Source of the DNA: JAYFNU01 sp034933305
GTDB taxonomy: Bacteria; Bacillota; Clostridia; Oscillospirales; Ruminococcaceae
Reading direction: 5' to 3'
Assembly: GCA_034933305.1 (NCBI GenBank)
Contig: JAYFNU010000010.1
Span: 16,601-80,600 of the forward strand
Length of the DNA stretch: 64,000 bases
The position numbers and the translations under genes were made by a program. The notes beneath the pieces were generated by a model. It was given only the letters and a program-made list of their open reading frames with translations, had not been told where the DNA came from and made no database searches. Position 1 is the first letter of the stretch. Every line of letters begins with the position of its first letter. Positions 56,013-64,000 of the stretch are shown one piece after another.

Positions 56013-57410
56013 ATGAGCCAGAATGTGCGAAAACTGAACTGTATTGTTCTCGCCGCCGGCGAGGGAAAGCGCATGCACTCGACGTCGTCGAAGGTGCTGT
56101 GCGAGGTGGCGTTCAAGCCGATGCTCGCCTGGGTGGTGGATGCCGCGAAGAACGCGGGCATTGCGGATATCTGCGTCGTCGCGAGCAGCGACGACGTCCG
56201 ACAGGCGGCCGAAGGCTGCGCGATATGCGAACAGAAAGAGCGTCTCGGAACGGGGCATGCGGTCATGTGCGCGAGGGAATTTCTCGAAGCGCACGCCGAC
56301 GGCAACACCCTTGTGCTTTGCGGAGACGCTCCTTTTATCGATGTCGAGACCATCAGCTGGTCGCTCGACGAGCACGTGCGCAACGACAACGCCGTGACCT
56401 GCATCAGCGCGGTCGTCCCCGACCCGGCGGGCTACGGGCGCATCGTGCGCCGCGACGGGCAGCTCGCCGCCATCATCGAGCAGGCGGACTGCAACGACGC
56501 GACCGCCGTCATCCGCGAGATCAACTCGGGCGCCTACTGGTTCCGCACCGACGCGCTGCTCGAGTCGATCGAAGACATCAAAAACGACAACGCGCAGGGC
56601 GAGTATTATCTCACCGACGCGGTCTCCATCCTTATCCGCTCCGGGCGCCGCGCGGGCTGCTTCACGGCCTCCTCGCCCGACGTCGCGCTCGGCGCGAACC
56701 GCCCCATCGACCTGCTCAACCTCAACGACATCGCGAGCGAGCGGGCCATCGCGCGCCATCTCGACAACGGCGTGCGCTTCGTCAAGCGCGACGGCATCAT
56801 CATCGGCCCCGACGTCGTCATCGAGCCGGGCGCCGTCATCATGCCCGGGAGCATCCTGTACGGCAGGACCTTTATCGGCGCGGGCGCCGTCATCGGCCCC
56901 AATTCGCTCGTGAGCGATTCCTCCATCGGCCCGGGGACCGTCTTCAACTCGAGCCAGGCCTACAGCTGCCGCATCGGCGGCCATGCGAAGATTGGGCCGT
57001 TCGTCCAGATCCGCCCCGATTCCGTCATCGACGACAAGGTCAAGATCGGCGACTTCGTCGAGGTGAAGAATTCGCACATCGGCGAGGGGACCTCGGTCGC
57101 GCACCTCACCTACGTGGGCGACGCGGACGTCGGCCGCCACTGCAATTTCGGCTGCGGGGTCGTCTTCGTCAACTACGACGGCGAGAAAAAGAGCCGCACC
57201 GTCGTGAAGGATTACGCCTTCGTCGGCTGCAACACCAACCTCATCGCGCCCGTCACCGTGGGCGAGGCCGCCTACACCGCCGCGGGCGCGACCATCACCA
57301 AGGACGTGCCGGACGGCGCGCTGGCCGTGGGCCGCCCCGAGACGCGCATCATCGAGGGCTGGGCGGCGCGCAAGCTCAAGAAATACATCGAAAAGCAAAA
57401 CAACAAATAG
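56013..57410 (+). CDS. glmU: bifunctional GlmU (UDP-GlcNAc pyrophosphorylase / GlcN-1-P acetyltransferase)
   Basis: 465 residues. The uridylyltransferase begins LAAGEGKRMHS (Lys where most have Thr); the left-handed beta-helix acetyltransferase with hexapeptide repeats runs from about 255 (VEVKNSHIGEGTSVAHLTYVGD, NYDGEKKSRT). It supplies UDP-GlcNAc for the cell wall. ATG 56013 follows AGGAGGG; the upstream TTG at 55992 is rejected. It is followed 22 nt later by prs, a common pairing in Firmicutes. Confidence 0.95.
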   Translation: MSQNVRKLNCIVLAAGEGKRMHSTSSKVLCEVAFKPMLAWVVDAAKNAGIADICVVASSDDVRQAAEGCAICEQKERLGTGHAVMCAREFLEAHADGNTLVLCGDAPFIDVETISWSLDEHVRNDNAVTCISAVVPDPAGYGRIVRRDGQLAAIIEQADCNDATAVIREINSGAYWFRTDALLESIEDIKNDNAQGEYYLTDAVSILIRSGRRAGCFTASSPDVALGANRPIDLLNLNDIASERAIARHLDNGVRFVKRDGIIIGPDVVIEPGAVIMPGSILYGRTFIGAGAVIGPNSLVSDSSIGPGTVFNSSQAYSCRIGGHAKIGPFVQIRPDSVIDDKVKIGDFVEVKNSHIGEGTSVAHLTYVGDADVGRHCNFGCGVVFVNYDGEKKSRTVVKDYAFVGCNTNLIAPVTVGEAAYTAAGATITKDVPDGALAVGRPETRIIEGWAARKLKKYIEKQNNK

Positions 57411-57432
57411 AGACAGATAAAGGGGAAGCGTT

Positions 57433-58389
57433 ATGAATCTGCATGGAAGGGACATCAAGATTTTCGCGGCCAACTCCAACCCGAAGCTCGCGAAGGAAAT
57501 GTCGGAATATCTCGGGCTGCCGCTCGGGAAGAGCGACGTCGGGCTGTTCAGCGACGGCGAGATCTCCGTCTCCGTTCACGAATCGGTGCGCGGCAGCGAC
57601 GTCTTCGTCGTCCAGTCGACGGCGGCGCCGGTCAACCGGCACCTCATGGAGCTGCTCATCATGATCGACGCGTTCAAGCGCGCGTCCGCCGGCCGCATCA
57701 CCGCCGTCATGCCGTACTACGGCTACGCGCGGCAGGACCGCAAGGCCAAGGGCCGCGACCCCATCTCCGCGAAGCTCGTCGCCGACCTGCTGACGACCGC
57801 GGGCGCCGACCGCATCCTCACGATGGATCTCCATGCGCCGCAGATCCAGGGCTTTTTCAACATCCCCGTCGACCATCTCGTCGGCATGCCCACGCTCGCC
57901 CCCTATTTTGAGAATAAATTCAAGGACCGCAAGGACAACGTCGTCGTCATGTCGCCCGACATCGGTTCCATCAACCGCGCGCGCCAGTTCGCCCAGCGGC
58001 TCGATCTGCCCATCGCCATCGTCGACAAGCGCCGCCAGAAGGCGAACGAGTGCGAGGTCATGAACATCATCGGCGACGTCGACGGCAAGGACATCATCAT
58101 CTACGACGACATGGTCGACACCGCCGGCACGCTGTGCAACGCGGCGGCCGCCATCAAGGCCAAGGGCGCCCGCACCATCAGCGCGTGCGCGACGCACGCG
58201 GTCCTGTCCGGCCCCGGCGTCGAGCGCGTCCGCAACAGCCCCATCGAGGAGCTCGTCATGCTCGACACCATCGCGCTGCCGCCGGAGAAGCAGGATCCGA
58301 AGATCAAGATCCTGTCCTGCGCGCCCGTTTTCGCGGAGGCGATCGCGCGCATCTACTCCGACAAGCCCATCTCCCCGCTCGTCAACTGA
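57433..58389 (+). CDS. prs: ribose-phosphate pyrophosphokinase
   Basis: 318 residues; makes PRPP from ribose 5-phosphate and ATP. Pyrophosphate/ATP-binding motifs DGEISVSVHESVRGSDVF and the PRPP loop IIIYDDMVDTAGTL are present. PRPP is also the nucleotide-salvage partner of the ribose released in the nucleoside pathway. Confidence 0.95.
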   Translation: MNLHGRDIKIFAANSNPKLAKEMSEYLGLPLGKSDVGLFSDGEISVSVHESVRGSDVFVVQSTAAPVNRHLMELLIMIDAFKRASAGRITAVMPYYGYARQDRKAKGRDPISAKLVADLLTTAGADRILTMDLHAPQIQGFFNIPVDHLVGMPTLAPYFENKFKDRKDNVVVMSPDIGSINRARQFAQRLDLPIAIVDKRRQKANECEVMNIIGDVDGKDIIIYDDMVDTAGTLCNAAAAIKAKGARTISACATHAVLSGPGVERVRNSPIEELVMLDTIALPPEKQDPKIKILSCAPVFAEAIARIYSDKPISPLVN

Positions 58390-58414
58390 GCGCCTTCCCC
58401 CCACAACAGAAAAA

Positions 58415-58446
58415 GCCCCTTCCGTTCGCCGGAAGGGGCCCTTTTT
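58415..58446. terminator. terminator between prs and the kinase-like gene
   Basis: GCCCCTTCCG/CGGAAGGGGC stem (58415-58424 with 58430-58439) with A/T flanks. Confidence 0.8.
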
Positions 58447-58453
58447 ACAAGGC

Positions 58454-59548
58454 TCACTCGAGAAGACCGCCGAGCTCGATATACAGCGGCGAGAAGTGGT
58501 CGGTGACGATGTGCGCCGCCGACGCGCGGAAGCCGTCGCCCCGGCAGGGGACCTTTTTGAACGACATGAGCGCCGTCGTGCCCTCGCCGAATTCGCTGCT
58601 GAGGATGAGCGAGCCGCCGTGGACGTCGCAGAACAGCGACGCGACCGTCAGACCGAGGCCGAGGCCCGGGCGCAGGCCGCCGTCGTCCGCCGGCTCGCAG
58701 GAGAAGTAGGCGTCGCAGACGCTCGCGAGATTCTCCCGCCGGATGCCGGCCCCGCGGTCGCGCACGGCCACGGTGACGAAGGCGCCGGTGTCGCTGACGG
58801 TGACCTCGATGCGGTTGCCGTCGCGCGTGAAGGTCAGCGAATTGAGCAGCAGATTGAGCAGCGCGCGGGAGAACAGGTCGACGTCGGCCATCGTTTCGAC
58901 CGGCGCGCCGGGCAGCACCGTCCCGATGGGGATGCCCGACGGCTGCACGTCCTGCGCCGAGCGGCACAGCAGCGCGGTGAGCTGCCCGATGTCGCAGCGG
59001 ACCTTGTGCAGCTCGAGCACGCCGGCATAATACTGCGACAGCAGCGTCACGTTGCGCACGCTGCGCAGCATGCGGTAATTGCTCCGGCGCAGGCGGCCGA
59101 ACAGCCGCTCCGCTTCCGGGTCGTCGCTGTTGAAGAGGCTCTCCATCGCGGTGCCCGCGAGGCTGATCTCGTCGACGCTCGTGCGCACGGCCTCCGAAAG
59201 CCCCGCCGCGCCGTCGACGACCATGCTGCGCTGCTTTGCGGAAAAGGTCTCCTCGCCGCAGAACAGCGCCGCGATGCAGCCGCCGCATTTCGCGAAGGTG
59301 ACCCCGCCCCCGTGCGCCGGGAAGGGCGAAAGGGCGCAGTGGAGAATGCCGGTCCTGGAAAGGCGGCGGCGGACGTCCGGCAGCGACAGCGGCGTGAGAA
59401 CGCCGCCCCGCGTCTCGGCGTATGAAGCGAAAGCCTCCTGCGCATACTGATTCTGCCACAGGAAAACGAAGTTTTCGTCGTAGACGATCACCGGGAAGCG
59501 ACAGTCCGCATAAAGCGCTTTGAGCTGTTCGAGAATGATAATCTCCAC
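58454..59548 (-). CDS. histidine-kinase-like ATPase lacking the phospho-acceptor His
   Basis: 364 residues: a PAS-like N-terminus (about 10-60, RFPVIVYDENFVFLWQNQYA), two Cys-rich turns (AKCGGC), a DHp-like helix pair, then an HATPase_c domain with N-box LLNLLLNSLTF, VRDRGAGI and GLGLTVASLF. Where kinases have SHELRTPL the sequence is LSEAVRTSV, with Glu119 in place of the His, so it may bind ATP without autophosphorylating. GTG 59548 follows AGAGGACG; the longer frame to 59752 lacks a ribosome binding site. No response regulator lies beside it. Confidence 0.75.
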   Translation of the reverse strand: MEIIILEQLKALYADCRFPVIVYDENFVFLWQNQYAQEAFASYAETRGGVLTPLSLPDVRRRLSRTGILHCALSPFPAHGGGVTFAKCGGCIAALFCGEETFSAKQRSMVVDGAAGLSEAVRTSVDEISLAGTAMESLFNSDDPEAERLFGRLRRSNYRMLRSVRNVTLLSQYYAGVLELHKVRCDIGQLTALLCRSAQDVQPSGIPIGTVLPGAPVETMADVDLFSRALLNLLLNSLTFTRDGNRIEVTVSDTGAFVTVAVRDRGAGIRRENLASVCDAYFSCEPADDGGLRPGLGLGLTVASLFCDVHGGSLILSSEFGEGTTALMSFKKVPCRGDGFRASAAHIVTDHFSPLYIELGGLLE

Positions 59549-59570
59549 CCGTCCTCTTGATTCTGCCCAT

Positions 59571-59579
59571 ATTATAGCA
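59571..59579 (-). promoter_or_regulatory. extended -10 promoter for the kinase-like gene
   Basis: Minus strand TGCTATAAT; -10 box TATAAT at 59571-59576 with TGC before it, about 25 bp from the GTG start. Confidence 0.55.
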
Positions 59580-59756
59580 TATATTTTGAAGGAATAGTAC
59601 AGCCGCGCCGCGGGACGCCGGCGGCTTTTCGCCCCCCGCACAGGACAGGGGATTACAAATAGTATTTGCTTTCGACACGTTTTTGCCGGAACCGGCCGGA
59701 TCCGACCGGGGGCGCGTCGGTTGAAAACTCGGTTGAAACTGTTAAAACGCACAAAA

Positions 59757-59790
59757 AAATCGAGTGCGGGAGCGCAAGAATCTCGATTTT
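59757..59790. terminator. hairpin upstream of the FemX-like gene
   Basis: Outer stem AAATCGAG/CTCGATTT with an inner TGCG/CGCA hairpin, followed by a T run (rightward). It may be a terminator/attenuator or a leader element; it lies about 75 bp before the gene. The rest of 59653-59864 holds no supported gene. Confidence 0.45.
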
Positions 59791-59864
59791 ATTTTCCACT
59801 TTCACTAAAACACAGAAGAACCGGCCGGTCGAAAAACTGCGCATCGCGCCGGGGAGCAGAGGCC

Positions 59865-61151
59865 ATGAAATTTATACCACACGTTGATTCGGCAGTCTAC
59901 GACGATTTTGTTCGACAGCACCCGCAGAAATCCCATTTCATGCAGTCGCTCGCGTGGGGGGAATTCTGCAGCGCGGAAAAGGGGCTGACGCCCCTTTATG
60001 TCGGCCTTGCGGCCGACGACGGCGGCCTCGCCGCCGCCGCGCTGCTGCTCGAGCGCAAGCCGCCGCTGTTCCCGCCGTATCTGTACGCCCCGCGCGGCTA
60101 CGTCGTCGACTTCGGGGATGCGCCGCTGCTCGCGGAGTTCACGCGGCACATCCGCGCGTTCGCGAAGAGCCGCGGCGACATGTTCGTCAAGATCGATCCG
60201 GACGTCGAGCGCCGCGCCGTCGACGACCACGGGCGGCAGCTCGAGGGCGGCTTTAACAACGAGGCCGTCGTCGAACGGCTGAAGGCGCTGGGCTACCGCC
60301 ACCACGGCTGGAACATGGGGTTCGAGGGCAGCCAGCCGCGCTTCACCTTCCGCATCGACCTCACGCGGAGCGAAAAGGAGATCGAAAAGGGCATCGTCGG
60401 CAACGTCATGAAGAACGTGCGCAAGTCGCACAACTACGCGACGTCCGTCGTCCACGGCACGAGCGCCGACGTGCCGACGCTGCACCGCCTCATCGGCATC
60501 ACGAGCGAGCGCGACGCCTTCGTCGGCTACGGCGAGAGCTATTACCAGCACTTCTACGACATCCTGTCGAAGCACGATATGGCGACGCTGTATCTCGGCA
60601 GAGTCGATCCCGCCGCGACGGTCGCGATGCTCCGAAAGGAGCTGGACGCGCTGCTCGAAAAGCGCCCGTCCATCACGCGGGAGGGCCCGCGCAACGAGTC
60701 GCTGCTCAGCGAGGCGCGCCTGCTGCGGGAGATCGCGCAGTTCGAGGACTACGCCGCGCGCTACCCCGACGGCGCGACCGTCAGCGCCCACCTCGTCGTG
60801 CGCTACGGCGACAAGGCGTGGGCGGTCCACGCCGGCAGCGACAAGCTCATGAGCGAGACGTTCATCAACAACCGCGTATATTACGAAAAGCTCATGGAGG
60901 CGAAGGCGTCCGGCGCAAAGCTGCTCGACCAGTTCGGCACCGTCGGCAACCCCGACGACAGCCCCCTCAAAAGCCTGCACGAATTCAAAAAGCAGTTCGG
61001 CGGGCGGTACGTCGAATTTATCGGGGAATTCGATCTCGTGCTGCGCCCGTTCTGGTATTTTATCTACGAAAAAATACTCCCCGTATATAGAAATATCCGC
61101 ATCGACTGGAAGCTTCGCAAAAACGCGCGCCCGGGCGCGCGGGAAAAATAG
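59865..61151 (+). CDS. FemX/FemA-like peptidoglycan aminoacyltransferase
   Basis: 428 residues with two GNAT-like lobes and an intervening helical arm typical of FemABX (lipid II:glycine glycyltransferase type); conserved segments HFMQSLAWGEFC (about 25-36), RKSHNYATSV and LDQFGTVGNPDDSPLKSLHEFKKQFGG. It adds an amino acid branch to lipid II from aminoacyl-tRNA. ATG 59865 follows GGGGAGCAGAGG; the longer frame from 59721 is rejected because it starts in the hairpin region. Confidence 0.88.
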   Translation: MKFIPHVDSAVYDDFVRQHPQKSHFMQSLAWGEFCSAEKGLTPLYVGLAADDGGLAAAALLLERKPPLFPPYLYAPRGYVVDFGDAPLLAEFTRHIRAFAKSRGDMFVKIDPDVERRAVDDHGRQLEGGFNNEAVVERLKALGYRHHGWNMGFEGSQPRFTFRIDLTRSEKEIEKGIVGNVMKNVRKSHNYATSVVHGTSADVPTLHRLIGITSERDAFVGYGESYYQHFYDILSKHDMATLYLGRVDPAATVAMLRKELDALLEKRPSITREGPRNESLLSEARLLREIAQFEDYAARYPDGATVSAHLVVRYGDKAWAVHAGSDKLMSETFINNRVYYEKLMEAKASGAKLLDQFGTVGNPDDSPLKSLHEFKKQFGGRYVEFIGEFDLVLRPFWYFIYEKILPVYRNIRIDWKLRKNARPGAREK

Positions 61152-61160
61152 GAGAACGCT

Positions 61161-62090
61161 TTGGAAAAGAAAACTTTTACGATCCTCGGTCTCGCGCTGT
61201 TCGCGATGGCCGCCTGCGTGACGGCCGTCCAGGCCGCCGTCTCGGCGCTCGTCAAGGCGCTGCGCCCCGAATGGGTCGCGCAGCCGTGGTTTTCGCTCGC
61301 GCTCGTCGCCGTGTTCTATTTTATCGGCGCGCCGGTGTTTTATCTCGTGGCGCGGCGCGTGCCCCGCGAGGCGCCCGGCAAGGTGCAGCCGCTGTCGGCG
61401 GGGCGCATGCTGGGGCTTTTCTGCGTCGCGATGTCGCTCGTCTACGTCGGCAGCTGGATCGGCCTCGGCGTCACGACGGTGCTCACGAACATCTTCGGCG
61501 GCACCACGCTCAACCCCGTCGCCGACATCATCACGGGCAACAGCCTCTGGCTCGTCGTGCCCGTGGTCTGCATCGCCTCGCCCTTCATGGAGGAGCTCGT
61601 CTTCCGCAAGCTGCTGCTCGACCGGGTGCGCCCGTTCGGCGACAGGGTCGCGATCCTCTACACCGGCCTCGCGTTCGGCCTTTATCACATGAATTTCGCG
61701 CAGTTTTTCTATGCCGCGGCCGTCGGCTTCCTGTTCGCCTACATAGCCCTGCGCACCAACAGCTTTCTCTATTCCTTCGCGCTGCACGCGCTCGTCAATC
61801 TCGTCGGCTCGGTCGTCATGCCGCTGCTGATGGCCGGCGCGCTCGCGGGGGACCTCACCGATCCCGCGGCGCTGCTGACGCCCAACACGCTCATCGCGGT
61901 GGGGCTCATGGTGCTCTTTTTCGCAGGCTGCTTCGTCTACCTGCTCGCGGCGCGGCGCCGCTTCACGCTGCAGCCGGCGCGCTGGCGCTTCTCGGTGCCG
62001 ATCGGCCCGCGCGTCATCCTGCTCAACCCCGGCGCGCTGCTTTACACGGCGGGCTGCCTCGTCTTCTTCTTTCTTGCCGTGAGCATCTGA
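61161..62090 (+). CDS. CPBP-family intramembrane metalloprotease
   Basis: 309 residues, about eight membrane helices. The Abi/CPBP motifs are EELVFRKLLLDR (EExxxR), FGLYHMNF (FxxxH) and HALVNLVGS (HxxxN). Such proteases process prenylated or membrane-anchored substrates and sometimes protect producers from bacteriocins. TTG 61161 follows GGAGA; it lies 9 nt after the FemX-like gene in the same operon. Confidence 0.88.
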   Translation: MEKKTFTILGLALFAMAACVTAVQAAVSALVKALRPEWVAQPWFSLALVAVFYFIGAPVFYLVARRVPREAPGKVQPLSAGRMLGLFCVAMSLVYVGSWIGLGVTTVLTNIFGGTTLNPVADIITGNSLWLVVPVVCIASPFMEELVFRKLLLDRVRPFGDRVAILYTGLAFGLYHMNFAQFFYAAAVGFLFAYIALRTNSFLYSFALHALVNLVGSVVMPLLMAGALAGDLTDPAALLTPNTLIAVGLMVLFFAGCFVYLLAARRRFTLQPARWRFSVPIGPRVILLNPGALLYTAGCLVFFFLAVSI

Positions 62091-62153
62091 GCGCTTCGCT
62101 CTTTTTTCCCGAAAAACGGGCGTTTTTACCGTTAATTATTTAACGATTGCCCC

Positions 62154-62182
62154 TTGTAATCGTCAGGGCTTTTTGATACAAT
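62154..62182 (+). promoter_or_regulatory. promoter for gap
   Basis: TTGTAA (62154-62159), 17-bp spacer, TACAAT (62177-62182); 38 bp before the start. Confidence 0.75.
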
Positions 62183-62219
62183 ATATAAGCAATAATTTGG
62201 GATAAAGGGGAAGAATCAC

Positions 62220-63239
62220 ATGATCAAAATTGGTATCAACGGCTTCGGCCGCATCGGCCGTCTTGTTTTCCGCGCCGCCGTCCTTCGCCCGGACGTCTTT
62301 GACGTCGTCGCGATCAACGACCCGTTCATGGACAGCGCCGAGTACATGGCCTATATGACCAAGTACGACACGATGCACGGCATCTTCAACGTCGAGATCA
62401 AGGCCAACGGCAGCGATCTGACCGTCAACGGCGACACCTGCAAGGTCTTCAAGGAGATGGATCCGGCGAACATTCCGTGGGGCGCGAACGGCGCTGAGTA
62501 CGTCGTCGAGTCCACCGGCGTCTTCACCACGACCGAGAAGTGCATGGCCCACATCAAGGGCGGCGCGAAGAAGGTCATCATCTCCGCCCCCGCGAAGGAC
62601 GACACCCAGATGTTCGTCTGCGGCGTCAACCTCGAAGTCTACAACAAGGACATGCAGGTCGTCTCCAACGCCTCCTGCACGACCAACTGCCTCGCGCCGC
62701 TCGCCAAGGTCATCAACGACGAGTTCGGCATCGAGAGCGGCCTCATGACCACCGTCCACAGCACCACCGGCACCCAGAAGACCGTCGACAGCGCCTCCAA
62801 GAAAGACTGGCGCGGCGGCCGTGCGGCGGCCGGCAACATCATCCCGAGCTCCACGGGCGCGGCGAAGGCCGTCGGCAAGGTCATCCCCTCGCTCAACGGC
62901 AAGCTGACCGGCATGTCCATGCGCGTTCCGACGCTGGACGTCTCCGTCGTCGACCTGACTGTCAACCTCAAGACGGCCACGACCTACGAAGCCATCTGCG
63001 CGGCCATGAAGAAGGCCAGCGAGAGCAAGGAATATGAGGGCATCATCGGCTACACCGACGAGGCCGTCGTCTCCTCCGACTTCCTGGGCGATGCCCGCAC
63101 GTCGATCTTCGACGCGACGGCCGGCATCATGCTGACCGACAAGTTCGTCAAGCTCGTCGCCTGGTACGACAACGAGTGGGGCTACAGTAACAAGCTGCTC
63201 AACCTCATCGAGCACATGTACAAAGTCGACCACAAATAA
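62220..63239 (+). CDS. gap: glyceraldehyde-3-phosphate dehydrogenase, type I
   Basis: 339 residues. NAD motif INGFGRIGRLVFRA, catalytic ASCTTNCLAP (active Cys) and WYDNEWGYSNKL. It oxidises G3P to 1,3-bisphosphoglycerate with NAD. AAAGGGGAAG precedes the ATG. Its codon use is strongly biased, as expected for a highly expressed gene. Confidence 0.97.
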   Translation: MIKIGINGFGRIGRLVFRAAVLRPDVFDVVAINDPFMDSAEYMAYMTKYDTMHGIFNVEIKANGSDLTVNGDTCKVFKEMDPANIPWGANGAEYVVESTGVFTTTEKCMAHIKGGAKKVIISAPAKDDTQMFVCGVNLEVYNKDMQVVSNASCTTNCLAPLAKVINDEFGIESGLMTTVHSTTGTQKTVDSASKKDWRGGRAAAGNIIPSSTGAAKAVGKVIPSLNGKLTGMSMRVPTLDVSVVDLTVNLKTATTYEAICAAMKKASESKEYEGIIGYTDEAVVSSDFLGDARTSIFDATAGIMLTDKFVKLVAWYDNEWGYSNKLLNLIEHMYKVDHK

Positions 63240-63249
63240 GCGATACGTC

Positions 63250-63277
63250 AAAAGCCCCGCCGTCCGGCGGGGCTTTT
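63250..63277 (+). terminator. terminator after gap
   Basis: Stem AAAAGCCCCGCCG/CGGCGGGGCTTTT, loop TC, T run. Confidence 0.9.
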
Positions 63278-63381
63278 TTCTGTCGTATACGCCGCGGCGC
63301 TGCCGTCTGCCGAAAGGGAGACCCGCCGCCCGTTTTCCCCGCCCCGCAAATTCCCCCAAATCCAAAGCGCCCGCGCCCCGC

Positions 63382-63880
63382 TTCCCGAAGCGAAGGGACG
63401 AACCGATCAAAGAAAAGAAGAACCGGCGTAAACAAGAATCAGAAACGCTGCGTTCCGTATTTTTCCGGCGCAAAGGGTTTGCCGTTCTGTTTCCCGAAGC
63501 GAATGGACGAACCGATTAAAGAAAAATAAAACCGGAGAAAACAAAAATCCGAGGGGCTGTGTTCTGTATTCTTTCCGGTGGCAAAGGGTGCCGTTCTGTT
63601 TCCCGAAGCGAATGGACGAACCGATTAAAGAAAAATAAAACCGGCGCAGACAAAAACCCGAGGGGCTGTGTTCTGTATTCTTTCCGGCGGCAAAGAGTTC
63701 GCTGTTCTGCTTCCTGAAGCGAATGGACGAACCGATTAAAGAAAAGTAAAACCGGCGCAGACAAAAATCCGCGGCGCTGTGCTCTGAATTCTTTCCGGCG
63801 GCAAAGTTCCCGTCGTTCTATTTCCCGAAGCGAAAGGGAAAGTCCTGTCAAAGAAGAGAAAAACCAGCGCAAACGGTCAC
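63382..63880. repeat. tandem repeat, 109-111 bp unit, about 4.5 copies
   Basis: Units start at 63382, 63491, 63600, 63711 and 63822, each opening with TTCC(C/T)GAAGCGAA and containing GGACGAACCGAT(C/T)AAAG. The last is partial. No gene is supported here; the minus-strand frame 63516-63872 is a by-product of a period near a multiple of three. Unit ends differ in length but not in order, so spacers of CRISPR type are excluded. Confidence 0.85.
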
Positions 63881-63900
63881 AGTTTACGGAGGCGTTTGCG

Positions 63901-64000
63901 CGGCGGGGTTTTCAGGGTGTGGTCACACCCTGAACCGCCGAGGGGTGTGGGGGCCATCGGAAGCCCCCACGCTTTTGGTACTTTTCTCGCAGAAAAGTAC
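63901..64000. repeat. cluster of three perfect hairpins at the right edge
   Basis: Palindromes at 63911-63921/63924-63934 (11 bp, with an outer CGGCGG/CCGCCG stem), 63947-63954/63963-63970 (8 bp) and 63978-63987/63991-64000 (10 bp). They look like parts of a repeat family rather than a gene. The last one ends exactly at the window edge. Confidence 0.65.

Noticed and set aside
59721..59864. N-terminal extension of the FemX-like protein
   Set aside because: The extension is Lys/Arg-rich, lies over the hairpin, and a good ribosome binding site precedes ATG 59865.
63516..63872. 118-residue protein on the minus strand
   Set aside because: It is a by-product of the tandem repeat; it has no ribosome binding site and consists of repeated low-complexity segments.
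63382..63880. CRISPR array
   Set aside because: The whole unit repeats with only small changes; there are no unrelated spacers of constant size between short identical repeats, and no cas genes nearby.

Overview
The window looks like chromosome from a GC-rich, Gram-positive anaerobe of the class Clostridia, probably a gut-type member of the Oscillospirales. The reasons are strong AGGAGG-type ribosome binding sites, dense operons with ATGA overlaps, pyruvate phosphate dikinase, a ferredoxin-linked 2-oxoacid oxidoreductase, iron-type alcohol dehydrogenases, and a FemX-like peptidoglycan enzyme. The lineage is inferred from gene content, not from a marker search.

Layout. (1) 1-5145 is ordinary chromosome: the start of an HtrA-type protease, a DUF2804 protein, a membrane-anchored M20 peptidase, a GNAT acetyltransferase and an iron-type alcohol dehydrogenase. 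(2) 5321-26421 is a mobile element of about 21 kb inserted in the anticodon region of a tRNA-Ser(CGA) gene. The 5' half of that gene is at 5290-5331 and the matching 3' half at 26411-26470, sharing an 11-bp core. An intact second tRNA-Ser(CGA) lies just inside the left end. The element has a tyrosine integrase, excisionase-like proteins, a sigma-like protein, a MobV relaxase and a pMV158-like oriT, but no conjugation machinery, so it is best called an integrative mobilizable element. Its cargo is a defence block: an Mrr-type nuclease, an SNF2-type helicase, DUF4391, a type III Mod/Res pair with two small AT-rich genes, an FRG-domain protein and an AAA/DUF4143 ATPase. (3) 26615-41549 is a macrodomain gene, then a long same-strand catabolic cluster: two paralogous PfkB-like proteins, two SIS proteins, two YjbQ proteins, a TrpF paralogue, a normal PfkB kinase, an EamA permease, a nucleoside hydrolase and a BMP-type nucleoside ABC transporter.

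(4) 41639-50602 has an IclR regulator divergent from an operon with a P-loop ATPase, a four-subunit 2-oxoacid:ferredoxin oxidoreductase, butyrate kinase and PduL (2-oxoacid to acyl-CoA to acyl-phosphate to acid plus ATP), then HAD, alcohol dehydrogenase and aminotransferase genes. (5) 50769-53060 is a redox operon (rhodanese lipoprotein, Rrf2 regulator, RclA-like flavoprotein) with a palindrome over its -10 box. (6) 53156-63239 is housekeeping: ppdK, glmU, prs, an atypical histidine-kinase-like protein, a FemX-like protein, a CPBP protease and gap. (7) 63382-64000 is non-coding repeat DNA: 109-111 bp tandem repeats followed by three perfect hairpins.

How it may fit together (inference): the region 3 cluster looks built to import a ribosyl compound and handle an amino-sugar intermediate, because isomerase (TrpF), deglycase/isomerase (SIS) and kinase (PfkB) folds occur together as in Amadori-product pathways. 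Region 4 could ferment the resulting amino acid or 2-oxoacid. Several key residues are changed (Asp to Asn in two PfkB proteins, Cys to Tyr in the TrpF paralogue), so the chemistry is probably not the textbook one. This cluster is the best candidate here for an undescribed pathway, and the element's helicase/type III block is the best candidate for an unusual defence system.
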